Shown here one piece after another: positions 13,301 to 23,668 of a stretch of DNA of 64,000 bases. Under the pieces are notes generated by a model. That model searched no databases, had not been told where the DNA came from, and saw only the letters and a program-made list of their open reading frames with translations. How positions within the stretch are numbered: the stretch's first letter is position 1; each line of letters begins with the position of its first letter. The position numbers and the translations under genes were made by a program. Source of the DNA: Congeria kusceri (Eukaryota > Mollusca > Bivalvia > Myida > Dreissenidae); NCBI GenBank assembly GCA_027627225.1, contig CM051029.1, positions 20,081,356-20,145,355 of the forward strand, given 5' to 3'.

Positions 13301-16300
13301 AACACAATTCCGGCGTTTGTAGAAGTGGTGAGAAAAACGTTCGAAAAAGTGTGTATAATATTTCTATAGCAAATATCTGGCACGGTGCAATATTTTTGTA
13401 TTATAATGTTTATTCGCCACTCCGTGTTTTGCTTTTTGTCCCAGCCTTCTTAACTTTTGGAAAATTAATGTATAATTGACCGAAGCGTTATTAACCACAA
13501 TAAACTGTAATTATTTATCCATTATTTCTACCACATTTTCCAAAATAGTTATTGTTGTGTATCATACAATATCCACTTTATTCAACAAGTTTGTAGTGTT
13601 ATATTGGTGTTCAAACATTTATTTCACGAGCAAGTTTTCTTCCAGACGGGTCATATATACGGGCATTCAAAGCAAATGAATCAAGAACTAACATCACTGT
13701 TGACCAAGGCGAAACATTAGAGCTGGTATGTGATGCCGATGGTGACCCTCAACCTACTGTTCGTATCGTCAATGCAACTCGTGGAAATGAAACAATCCTT
13801 GTTGAGACTGAAGCACATAAAGCCAAATCTTACATACATCGAGCAAGATGTGAATATGATGCTGGAAGCTATAAATGCCTCGCTAACAACCGTTTTAACC
13901 AAGGACAACAAAAACAGTCACTGGGTCTATCCGTTCTCCGTGTGCAGGTTGGAGATTATGCAGAATACATGGCGAACGTTTCCAACACATTGGGTTCAGT
14001 AGCGGAAGTGTTTACCTTACACCCACAGTGTATGTATGTATTACAACGTTGATTTTTTTACGTATGCTGTAACTTAACACATAGTAACACTTTACTAGAG
14101 TTAAATATTGATAAAGTTAGTTGATTCACAAGTATAATCGCGTATGTATATACACACGTTTTACTTATTAAACGAGTATACATATTTTAGCCAGACCATA
14201 TGTTCCGAAGGACATGCTTATTGACCGAGTAGGAAAAACGGACATTGCTATTACATGGGTTCCTGGTTTTAATGGCGGCCAGGATCAGAACTTCACTATT
14301 CGATACAAAGAAGTCGATATTGAAATCTGGAGAGATATCTACGTAGCAGATTATGTTGTAATCCATACCTGGACAATTGGGGGATTAAAACCTGGCACGA
14401 CTTACCAAATCAAAATGCTGGCAGAAAACAAAATAGTCAAATCAGAATGGACTAAAGAAATAACGGAAACAACCCTAGTGGACACAGGTACATAGTCTGG
14501 ATACTGCTTTGTATATTATTAATAAATAACGAGATATTCTTAACAACGATATGAAAATAAAGTGTAATGGTTCAATTGTCACAAAATGTGTGTAATGAAA
14601 CGCGTTTTTTACAGTTGACAGTGGTTCTGCAACCTCGTCTGTTGGCGGTGTAGTAGGTGGCTTCTTGGGGGTTGTTTTCATCATTACTGTATCCATCCTT
14701 CTATGGAAATACAGGTCGCATGGTAAATCTATGTTGCATTGTAGTGCGTTGTATAACCTTTGCATATATACGTGCATGTTCATTTCATCTATTGGTATGA
14801 GGTTTTATCGATGACATTAGTGTTGCCGGGGTTGGGATTGAGTTAACTTTCAAGCGACGAAGGTGGGGAAAACAATGTTCATTTCATCTATTGGTTTGTG
14901 GTTTTATAGATGACATTAGTGTTGCCTGGGTTGGTATTGAGTTAACTTTCAAGCGACGAAGGAGGGGAAAACAATAACTCGTGCCAAGGCTGTAAATACT
15001 ATAATTATATATAATATAAAATTATAAATAAACATCTGTATAGATGTTAAGAAGAGCAACGAATGTACGTTAAATATGATTCATGTTGGTTGTGTGTACC
15101 GACTACGTAACAATATAAAATACAAAGACAATAAATAAAAATATCAAAATACAAATTTACACACACATATTAGATATTACACGTAATACAGTATTACAAA
15201 CGCGGCATATAAATTATTAGCTAAATATAATTACCTGTAAATAATATTATTATTTATAATATAAATTATAAATAAACATCTGTATAGATGTAACGAAGAA
15301 CAACGAAGGACGTGAAAACGTGAATCGCTGTACTTCAGAAAATCGCCAATGGTCAATTTAAATTTGCATATAAAAGCAAATCGTGCAAAATGGTAAACTC
15401 GAACTGATTTGAAGTGAAGCATGGATTATTTGGTGGTAACAGAACGAATTACGCTGATTGAACTACTTTGCTCTAAACTCTTGACTACTGGCCACTATTC
15501 TACTAATTATTGAAAGAATTAAAAACATGTGATTTTTAGTGAACAAACATAACAACGTATATTTCTCTCAATTTATTTCACAACTAATAATTCCAAGATA
15601 ATAATATAAAATATCGCTGCAACATTAGTTATGTGTTGGGCAGCAGGACGAGCCTATGAGATATAAATTTACAGTTATTTTAACACATGTATTTGAGTAT
15701 ATCGGGCTTAACCATGAAACTGGCTGCTTAGGAATTATCAAATTAAAATAACAATAACACAATCTTGCACCATGCATTGCATATTATAAAAATTACTTAG
15801 ACTGATACTTGTTTCTATCAGAAACAGCATAGTTACATAATTTATTTCAGGGCAAAACGGTTCCAAAAAATACCAAACGCATACCAACCCGACTGGCCAG
15901 TACGAAGATCTCGTCAGAGAACCGTAAGTAAATTAATATATAACATATACATGTTGATATATCATATATGTGAACAATTGAAAACAATTTAACTTTATAA
16001 GTGTGTGTTTTATTATTGTATTTAAGTAAAACTGTGTCGTTTTTGAAAAGTAACTACAAACAAAAACAGTTAAATAATAACATCATTTTGCTAGTCAAGC
16101 AAGAACATCTAATAATGATTATTAAACTTGTGCTTGTACTTAGACGAGACAAAGATGCCTCAACCACAGATGGAAGTTATGAAACCTGTAGAATCGGTGA
16201 GGTTTCAATATATAAGCTTATTAATAACGTCAAAGACATTAAGCCTGGAATGCATAATAAAGATAATACATCTTATGATTCTGCTTGGATGTTTATATAC

Positions 16301-16553
16301 TGTTTTGTCACCTTTCTTGTCAATTATAGTTTCGTTTTATGTTCTACCAGATTCTGCAGATTCTCGTCAAGGCAATAACTATGAGACACTTGCAGAACTT
16401 GAATTCCGCGAATATTCGAGTATCACTCGTTATGAAACTCAAGGAGATAGTACATCCTCCACAGTTAATCGGCCTAGGATGCCAGCATTAAGACAAACTG
16501 TGTCGTCAACTGATGATAGGGAATACGTTAATATGAAGTTGTCAACCCTTTAA
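10027..16553 (+). CDS. Ig/FN3 transmembrane receptor with ITAM-like tail (12 exons, 5' end missing)
   Basis: Twelve exons join with GT-AG sites: 10027-10332, 10566-10856, 11090-11374, 11896-12201, 12304-12594, 12879-13162, 13646-14029, 14191-14487, 14615-14722, 15851-15923, 16144-16196 and 16351-16553 (TAA at 16551). Seven consecutive Ig exons are followed by one FN3, a transmembrane helix and a tail of about 100 residues. All introns are phase 1 except the one between exons 10 and 11 (phase 2), the usual pattern for shuffled Ig domains. The summed length is 2,881 bases, exactly one base short of an open frame; the missing base lies in exon 6. About 960 codons are visible. The order resembles nephrin-, CD22- or CEACAM-like adhesion receptors, so a type I cell-surface recognition receptor is inferred. 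Many N-x-S/T sites fit an extracellular ectodomain. No leader exon or promoter was found upstream; it may lie in the long 5' intron, the gap or outside the window. Confidence 0.85.
10566..10856 (+). CDS. Ig exon 2 of the receptor
   Basis: Acceptor ttttcag, donor gtaagt, phase 1-1. Ig landmarks are LVHLNCSSSGYPPP, YHWIYPGG and GSISCRVV. It has several N-glycosylation sequons. Confidence 0.8.
11090..11374 (+). CDS. Ig exon 3 of the receptor
   Basis: Acceptor caattacag, donor gtaagc, phase 1-1. Ig landmarks are GENISIVCESDANPP, IFWKGQQ and EWTCKATNTM. The C-x-A-x-N-x-M pattern after the second Cys recurs in other exons of this family. Confidence 0.85.
11896..12201 (+). CDS. Ig exon 4 of the receptor
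   Basis: Acceptor ttattgtag, donor gtaagt, phase 1-1. Landmarks are VRLMCSVDSVP, YSWGSGHDG and KYTCTVQNIMN. The exon starts with GPVVP, the usual inter-domain proline linker. Confidence 0.8.
12304..12594 (+). CDS. Ig exon 5 of the receptor
   Basis: Acceptor ccttttag, donor gtaagt, phase 1-1. Landmarks are FTIACFASSNPVP, SWYGPAA and NLTCNAVNTM. Confidence 0.85.
12879..13162 (+). CDS. Ig exon 6 of the receptor, one base short near its start
   Basis: Acceptor gctacag at 12878, donor gtaagt at 13163. The Ig domain is clear: TVTCTLTNVGNPP, FTWIRKD, DEGEYQCNASNIMQP, and the frame reaches the donor in phase 1. At the 5' end only one base precedes the first codon of the reading PPAIQGLQ, whereas the preceding phase-1 donor needs two. 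Using the acceptor as it stands leads to a stop within the exon. A sixth C in the run at 12880-12884 would repair it. This is either a consensus error or a real frameshift allele. Confidence 0.8.
13646..14029 (+). CDS. Ig exon 7 plus a second partial Ig-like segment
   Basis: Acceptor ttcttccag, donor gtatgt, phase 1-1. At 384 bases it is longer than the other Ig exons (284-306). The first part is an Ig domain (ETLELVCDADGDPQP, DAGSYKCLANN). The second part (SVLRVQVGDYAEYMANVSN, then TLGSVAEVF) looks like the E-G strands of another Ig domain lacking its first half. In the minus-strand paralogue these two parts sit on separate exons, so a fusion with partial domain loss is plausible here. Confidence 0.8.
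14191..14487 (+). CDS. Fibronectin type III exon of the receptor
   Basis: Acceptor catattttag, donor gtacat, phase 1-1. FN3 hallmarks are the B-strand Trp in IAITWVPGFNGG, the C-strand Tyr in FTIRYKEVD and the E-F signature LKPGTTYQIKMLAEN. It is the single FN3 domain, placed next to the membrane as in nephrin-type receptors. Confidence 0.85.
14615..14722 (+). CDS. Transmembrane exon of the receptor
   Basis: Acceptor ttttttacag, donor gtaaat, phase 1-1. A short Ser/Thr-rich stalk (DSGSATSS) precedes a Gly/Val/Ile-rich helix beginning VGGVVGGFLG and ending ILLW, then the stop-transfer KYRSH. The same layout is found in the minus-strand remnant at 38177-38279. Confidence 0.85.
14777..14974 (+). 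repeat. 99-bp tandem dimer inside a receptor intron
   Basis: Two copies in tandem (14777-14875 and 14876-14974) start tgttcatttcatctattgg and differ at only a few positions. They lie in the intron after the transmembrane exon. No coding potential is seen. Confidence 0.85.
14998..15310 (+). repeat. Two dispersed copies of a short AT-rich repeat
   Basis: A segment reading aattataaataaacatctg followed by tatagatgt, then an AAGAaCAACGAA-like stretch, occurs at about 15010-15070 and again at about 15255-15315 in the same intron. The intervening sequence is unrelated. Confidence 0.6.
15851..15923 (+). CDS. Cytoplasmic exon 1 of the receptor
   Basis: Acceptor ttatttcag, donor gtaagt; enters phase 1 and leaves phase 2. 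It encodes a short polar segment with QYEDL, a YxxL tyrosine motif. The preceding 1.1 kb intron holds two local repeats. Confidence 0.7.
16144..16196 (+). CDS. Cytoplasmic exon 2 of the receptor
   Basis: A 53-base exon between acceptor acttag and donor gtgagg, entering phase 2 and leaving phase 1. It encodes DKDASTTDGSYETC. It is supported mainly because it is the only short segment found that restores frame between the flanking cytoplasmic exons. Confidence 0.6.
16351..16553 (+). CDS. Terminal cytoplasmic exon with ITAM-like and YxNM motifs
   Basis: Acceptor ttctaccag, in frame to TAA at 16551. It contains YETL at 16380-16391, seven residues, then YSSI at 16413-16424, which fits the ITAM consensus YxxL/I-x(6-12)-YxxL/I. 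TRYETQ follows, and EYVNMKL lies near the end. YVNM (16524-16535) meets both the YxN (Grb2 SH2) and YxxM (PI3K p85 SH2) consensus. Tyrosine-phosphorylation signalling to SH2 proteins is therefore inferred. Confidence 0.75.
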
Positions 16554-17570
16554 ACGTAGCACAAGTGATTTCCTGAAGATTAATTATTACTTCATACGAC
16601 AAAACAATTGTTAAGTAGCCAACATTTTAGTATCGGGTTGTATTTGTACAAGTATGCATGCACGTATTGAATTGTCTCGAGATTTATGTAAAAGTATATA
16701 CAACATTATTGAATTGTTGGATGTTATATGTAAAAACACGCATTGCCTTATTGTATTGTTTGATGAAATGCATACGTTTATTGAAATATTGGCTGATATA
16801 TAAAGCATTATGTATAGCATACGATGTACGTTAATTGAATTGTAAAGTGATATATAAAGTACACACGTATAATGATAACCCTATCTAAATTGTCGTTATA
16901 TATATATATGAAACATTATGCATTATGTAATTAAATTACCGCGTGGTATATGAAATGTCATGCATTAGTTAATTGTATTATTGAGTGATATATGAACTAT
17001 TATGCATTACTGAATTGAAATTCTGGGTGAAATATTATATACAATACATAGCTGAATTGAATGATTGGGTGATATATGAAATATCAGAAGAAATTGATTT
17101 TTTTGTGTGACAAATGAAACATTATGTATGGCATAAACGTATCTTTGGCTAATAAATGAAGTTTTATACATAATATACTTGCAGCGGAACAGGTTGTTTA
17201 TTTTAATTCTATTATGTTAAAATCCTTGAATTGTATTGATTTTATTTAAGTTTGACGTATGTTGGTAATTCGGATATGAAATGTTTAAATTATAAGTATG
17301 GGCCGAATAAATTCAACTGCCAAAATATGATTTCCATGTAGGGAACAGATGCACACATGACGTTTATACTGACAGTTTGATAACACACTCACAAACGCTA
17401 GGTTCTTTTAAAATTCAGTAAATAATAATACGTTAGTATGTATATCGTAAGACGTGTTGGAACAGTACCATTTGATTTCTGTTAACATTGATGTTCGATC
17501 CTAATGTAATAAAACATATTATGTTTGTGTTACTGTTATTTTCCATTGCGTATCTGTCTAAATAAAGACA
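16551..17570 (+). other. Putative 3' UTR of the receptor with candidate poly(A) signals
   Basis: No coding potential follows the stop. AATAAA hexamers lie at 17151, 17306 and 17561, any of which could end the transcript. The first 600 bases are occupied by a degenerate tandem repeat, annotated separately. The transcript end cannot be fixed without RNA data. Confidence 0.4.
16620..17170 (+). repeat. Degenerate AT-rich tandem repeat, unit about 55-60 bp
   Basis: Repeated, imperfect units follow the pattern GAATTG...GTGATATATGAAA.ATTATGCATTA. Examples of the TGATATA/GGTATATGAA core are near 16792, 16845, 16909, 16932, 16988 and 17050. Unit length and sequence drift, so this is an old minisatellite-like array starting about 70 bases after the receptor stop codon. 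Confidence 0.6.
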
Positions 17571-20046
17571 ATAAATAATAAAGCAATCTTAACCATATAA
17601 TGATTTATATTTCCGACTATTAATATAGTATGTGTTATAATGCTATGTGATTCCAACCTGTCTGGTTTCAATTCCATAGAGGTTTTGTTTCAATTACAGA
17701 GAGGTTTTGTAAAGATAAAACACGCATGACACCTTTACGTTGAGAAAGACGCACTATGAAAACATTAGTGGAACACAATGTTTGTGTACACATTAGCACT
17801 TCGCATTAAAGCAACAATATTCAAGCGTTCAATAACGCGGATTAAGTTTGTCAGTGTTAGGACATTTTTGTCGAGAAATCTGTTTGCTAAATTTCATCTG
17901 TCTGATTTCCAGACTTCCTTACATGCATTTTTGTTTTGAATCCAGCACCAGTCACAAAGACACGTCTAACGTTTGAGCCGAAGCACATTCGGTTAGCCTA
18001 TAAATAATTTCGTGCAAGAAATGTAAACATTCCGCATACAACGACAATATACACTTTGTACGTGATATGACTTCAATATGATACTTGAAAAGCGCACATA
18101 TTTAGTGCGCCAGCCCATTTATGTAAACGTGTTCCAACTACATGGCAAACATGTTGACTATGTTTAATGAGTGCACTAAATGAATGCGGACGTTTATTTT
18201 TAAGACAACACACTTGAGCGCCAATTTAAATAACACTGTGTTCATATTACGCAGTGTGCGCATATGTTTGGCAGAAACATAAAATACATCAACATTAAAA
18301 TATTAACTGGATATTACATGTAAATACCAAACAATATAATCATTTAGGATTGCCATTATATTTTGTATTTTAAACCTCTGAAGTGGAAGTAAGCCATTTC
18401 GATGTTTTACTTTATTACTTTTTTTCGTGTCGACACTTGTGCCACATGAAGCCCTACTCCATTTCGTGTATAAAACCTTACAGTTCCAAAATGATTCAAA
18501 GCATATTCATGATCTAACAGTTTATTTTTACCTTTAGATCATTTAGGACTGCAGCCGTAAAATGGTGACATATTATGACAGCCCACATGTGGACAGAATT
18601 AGTACATACACGTTTAACACTACATCATTGCAATAATACATATAAATATAATATGATTTAAACACATCTCTGTATTTCGTCGACGTTTAATGTCTTACGT
18701 TTGCTGTAACGTGCACCGTTTTGTTCATATTCCCGAGTCGATGTTTTTTCAAAACAGACATTATACAGCAATGGACATCCATTGCCAGAAGATACCACCT
18801 GCTGTGAAAAGCATTATAATTCACTAAATGAGAATCTTTTGGTAATACATACTGAGATAACAACATTAGCAAATGCATGAATTTAAATATTTCAAATACA
18901 ATGGCATAATGATGCAAATATCTAATACATCAAGGATGTCAATAAAATAAAACTGATACAATAAGTATGCATATAGATATTTAGTAAAACAGCTGGTTTA
19001 AAAGGAGCATGTTTAAATTACAATGTTAACACACTGATAGAGAGCACTTAATCCATGCGAAATTTTAACATTATCAATTCAAACAGGGCCCGTATCTACG
19101 AACATCCTGTGTTTTACTTAAATAAAAAATATTCATAAGGCAAGATTGTTCATTGAATCTGTTTCCACACAACATCATAGGAAAAATCGTGGGAAATTTT
19201 TTTCTTACGTTTATTTCTTTTCCTAAGTAAAAAATAAATCGCTTAAGGGAATATTTAAGTCCGTTGTCAAGCATGGTCGGAGTTTCCCGTGTATAAAAAT
19301 AGCATCTAGATGACGTCACAACACATATCGCGATATTTTAAGACGCACCAAAAAGGCGGATAATGTTTGCTAAAGAATAGTTATAAGGAGTTGCCTTTAT
19401 GTTTAACAACGTATTCAATTCAAACGAAAGAAATATTGAGAAAACAAATAATGGGGATTACTTCTATTATATGCATTTGATAGTTGTGAATTTAATTACC
19501 ATTAAATGACATGTTATATTTGTCATTTTCACGGTCGGCGTTAGGATTTTTTGTGAATCTTAAAATAGCACCCAGACTCTTGGTGCGTTAAGTTACCCAG
19601 ATGTTGTTTGTTAGCATATTAAGTTACCAACCACTCCCGAGCGAGGCGATGAACAACAATTAACGTAAGTTTAAATACAATTGGACACACGTAGTCGTTG
19701 AATAATGGTCAGCTTTTATATCAAAAAGTTAACATCCACTGCTAGCTTTAAATATATTTATGATAAAAGTACATATTGCAAGTGAAAGTGCGTTCAGTTC
19801 TCCGAAATTCAGTTTTCTAAATATAGCGTGTGCATAGGTGTTATTATGTAAACTGTAGTTAATACAGTCACGAAATTCAAACGCACATACGTTTTCGCAA
19901 GCAATTTAAGATGATTAAACTCATAGATGCGCGTTAAACTGTAAAACAACAAAAGATGTACTGTTAGGAGTGTTCTGAAATTGAACACTTATATAAAGTG
20001 TTGTCTATATTAATTATTCGGATTTAACAACACAATTGGATTAAAA
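17571..20046. other. Intergenic, no gene; one repeat fragment
   Basis: No coding region is seen. 19085-19270 has the CCCGTATCTACGAACA / CTTTTCCTAAGTAAAAA form of a dispersed repeat related to 42328-42480. A short string AACACACTGATAGAGAGCA at about 19029 recurs at about 57611, another dispersed repeat fragment. Confidence 0.4.
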
Positions 20047-20738
20047 CTCGGTAAAGAATTTGAAGAAATCAAGATTGCGGATAATTAAACGCTGAACATT
20101 ACTTACAAGAACACACATTGGATACTAAAATACTTAAGAGTGGTTACTGAATATAAAAGCTTAATACACACACAGCAATTGTATTATGTGCTTAATGAAC
20201 ACAAGTTATTACTTAAGGGTACACTGGATTCTTGTTATATTTAGGAATTGGAGAACGGGTAATACAACAATTATGTAAACAAAGGGAGACTACTGGTCAT
20301 AGCAACAGTAAACACGTACAAGTGTAATATGCAGACATGATAAAGTGCAAAGGATAAAATAAATACTTCAAATGCTAAAATCTAATTTGGACCAAGATTA
20401 CGAGCTTTTACCCGCAAGGCATTGTCTGATTTAGTCTCCTTGGCTCAATACGCCTGAGGAAAATCAAAGAGAAAATAAGAGGAAAGACATTTCAATATAT
20501 CAGAGAGGTATTCTTAACATTTGGTGTTAATAATTTTCACGACTTTCCTTTTTTGGATATACAAATATGTTAACTTGTTCAATACTACTGGTAACATTTT
20601 TCAGGGAAAATACAATTTCGAGCTTGGACGGATTGTGTATTTGTCCAGGACTGCAATGAGCAGGCAAACGATATGCAACAATAAAAAGGAGAATGGACGT
20701 ATCTTACCACCGTTGATTGAAAACACAGAACTTAGACA

Positions 20739-20843
20739 ATAATATACGGCAGAGCTGGGCCGGGCATCTATAATCGGTCCGCTGCCGATATAACGGCCCA
20801 AGGGCCGATTATAGACGCCCGGCCAAGCTCTGCCGTATATTAT
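20739..20843. repeat. Hairpin in tandem unit 1
   Basis: Arms 20739-20780 and 20802-20843 pair over 42 positions with three mismatches; the left arm starts ATAATATACGGCAGAGCT. The loop is 21 bases and itself has GCCG/CGGC complementarity. Confidence 0.9.
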
Positions 20844-21945
20844 CGTTTATAATACATATTATCCTGTCACAAGAAAAGAATCATGTTACTTTCTTTATTA
20901 CACAACATGTGAACCAAAACACCAAACATATTTGCAGTACTTTTATTTAACATTCAACAAATTACGCAATACGTGACGCAATTCTAACAAATGACGTAAT
21001 TTATAAACAGAAAAAAAGTGACGAAACAAACCAGTTTTCGCTGGACTCGCAGTTTTGTTGTGACAACGTTATGTCGTGTTTGCTTTTATTTTTAGTAAAA
21101 TACATTACTATTAGTCAAATAAATCATGCATGGACGAATTCTGAATGATTAATGTGTCAGTTGGGTAAATAATATATTTTGAGACTTTGAAATAAATAAA
21201 ATCAAACGTTCTGACCAGTCATTGTGATTTCGTAAATCGTGTTTCTGGTCAGAACTCGGTAAAGAATTTGAAGAAATCAAGATGGCGGATAATTAAACGC
21301 TGAACATTACTTACAAGAACACACATTGGATACTAAAATACTTAGAGTGGTTACTGAATATAAAAGCTTAATACACACACAGCAATTGTATTATGTGCTT
21401 AATGAACACAAGTTATTACTTAAGGGTACACTGGATTCTTGTTATATTTTGGAATTGGAGAACGGGTAATACAACAATTATGTAAACAAAGGGAGACTAC
21501 TGGTCATAGCAACAGTAAACACGTACAAGTGTAATATGCAGACATGAATAAAGTGCAAAGGATAAAATAAATACTTCAAATGCTAAAATCTAATTTGGAC
21601 CAAGATTACGAGCTTTTACCCGCAAGGCATTGTCTGATTTAGTCTCCTTGGCTCAATACGCCTGAGGAAAATCAAAGAGAAAATAAGAGGAAAGACATTT
21701 CAATATATCAGAGAGGTATTCTTAACATTTGGTGTTAATAATTTTCACGACTTTCCTTTTTTGGATATACAATATGTTAACTTGTTCAATACTACTGGTA
21801 ACATTTTTCAGGGAAAATACAATTTCGAGCTTGGACGGATTGTGTATTTGTCCAGGACTGCAATGAGCAGGCAAACGTTATGCAACAATAAAAAGGAGAA
21901 TGGACGTATCTTACCACCGTTGATTGAAAACACAGAACTTAGACA

Positions 21946-22050
21946 ATAATATACGGCAGAGCTGGGCCGGGCATCTATAATCGGTCCGCTGCCGATATAA
22001 CGGCCCAAGGGCCGATTATAGACGCCCGGCCAAGCTCTGCCGTATATTAT
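21946..22050. repeat. Hairpin in tandem unit 2
   Basis: Same hairpin as in unit 1, including the same three arm mismatches, so the copies were amplified together. Confidence 0.9.
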
Positions 22051-23152
22051 CGTTTATAATACATATTATCCTGTCACAAGAAAAGAATCATGTTACTTTC
22101 TTTATTACACAACAAGTGAACCAAAACACCAAACATATTTGCAGTACTTTATTTAACATTCAACTAATTACGCAATACGTGACGCAATTCTAACAAATGA
22201 CGTAATTTATAAACAGAAAAAAAGTGACGAAACAAACCAGTTTTCGCTGGACTCGCAGTTTTGTTGTGACAACGTTATGTCGTGTTTGCTTTTATTTTTA
22301 GTAAAATACATTACTATTAGTCAAATAAATCATGCATGGACGAATTCTGAATGATTAATGTGTCAGTTGGGTAAATAATATATTTTGAGACTTTGAAATA
22401 AATAAAATCAAACGTTCTGACCAGTCATTGTGATTTCGTAAATCGTGTTTCTGGTCAGAACTCGGTAAAGAATTTGAAGAAATCAAGATGGCGGATAATT
22501 AAACGCTGAACATTACTTACAAGAACACACATTGGATACTAAAATACTTAAGAGTGGCTACTGAATATAAAAGCTTAATACACACACAGCAATTGTATTA
22601 TGTGCTTAATGAACACAAGTTATTACTTAAGGGTACACTGGATTCTTGTTATATTTTGGAATTGGAGAACGGGTAATACAACAATTATGTAAACAAAGGG
22701 AGACTACTGGTCATAGCAACAGTAAACACGTACAAGTGTAATATGCAGACATGAATAAAGTGCAAAGGATAAAATAAATACTTCAAATGCTAAAATCTAA
22801 TTTGGACCAAGATTACGAGCTTTTACCCGCAAGGCATTGTCTGATTTAGTCTCCTTGGCTCAATACGCCTGAGGAAAATCAAAGAGAAAATAAGAGGAAA
22901 GACATTTCAATATATCAGAGAGGTATTCTTAACATTTGGTGTTAATAATTTTCACGACTTTCCTTTTTTGGATATACAATATGTTAACTTGTTCAATACT
23001 ACTGGTAACATTTTTCAGGGAAAATACAATTTCGAGCTTGGACGGATTGTGTATTTGTCCAGGACTGCAATGAGCAGGCAAACGATATGCAACAATAAAA
23101 AGGAGAATGGACGTATCTTACCACCGTTGATTGAAAACACAGAACTTAGACA

Positions 23153-23257
23153 ATAATATACGGCAGAGCTGGGCCGGGCATCTATAATCGGTCCGCTGCC
23201 GATATAACGGCCCAAGGGCCGATTATAGACGCCCGGCCAAGCTCTGCCGTATATTAT
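23153..23257. repeat. Hairpin in tandem unit 3
   Basis: Same hairpin as in units 1 and 2, at the same offset in the unit. Confidence 0.9.
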
Positions 23258-23668
23258 CGTTTATAATACATATTATCCTGTCACAAGAAAAGAATCATGT
23301 TACTTTCTTTATTACACAACATGTGAACCAAAACACCAAACATATTTGCAGTACTTTTATTTAACATTCAACTAATTACGCAATACGTGACGCAATTCTA
23401 ACAAATGACATAATTTATAAACAGAAAAAAAGTGACGAAACAAACCAGTTTTCGCTGGACTCGTAGTTTTGTTGTGACAACGTTATGTCGTGTTTGCTTT
23501 TATTTTTAGTAAAATACATTACTATTAGTCAAATAAATCATGCATGGACGAATTCTGAATGATTAATGTGTCAGTTGGGTAAATAATATATTTTGAGACT
23601 TTGAAATAAATAAAATCAAACGTTCTGACCAGTCATTGTGATTTCGTAAATCGTGTTTCTGGTCAGAA

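Larger units (their letters stand above)
20047..23668 (+). repeat. Three tandem copies of a 1.2-kb unit
   Basis: Units 20047-21254, 21255-22460 and 22461-23668 (1206-1208 bp) each start CTCGGTAAAGAATTTGAAG and end TTTCTGGTCAGAA. They differ by only a handful of substitutions and single-base indels, so the amplification is recent or homogenised. Each unit holds a 42-bp-arm hairpin near its middle and a perfect 10-bp inverted repeat (TTCTGACCAG / CTGGTCAGAA) at its 3' end. A 55-62-codon open frame is conserved in all three, but with so little divergence that means nothing about coding. The unit resembles a tandemly amplified non-autonomous element or satellite; I do not recognise the family. 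Confidence 0.9.

Noticed and set aside
20521..23215. Conserved 62-73 residue open frames on both strands in the tandem array
   Set aside because: The three units are nearly identical copies, so the frames are conserved by descent. The minus-strand frame is the translation of the hairpin arm and its flank.
20047..23668. CRISPR array or bacterial repeat system
   Set aside because: There are no short regularly spaced repeats with unique spacers, and the DNA is clearly intron-bearing eukaryotic sequence.
20047..23668. Helitron identity for the 1.2-kb units
   Set aside because: A terminal hairpin is present, but the ends do not show TC at the 5' end and CTRR at the 3' end, so the call was not made.
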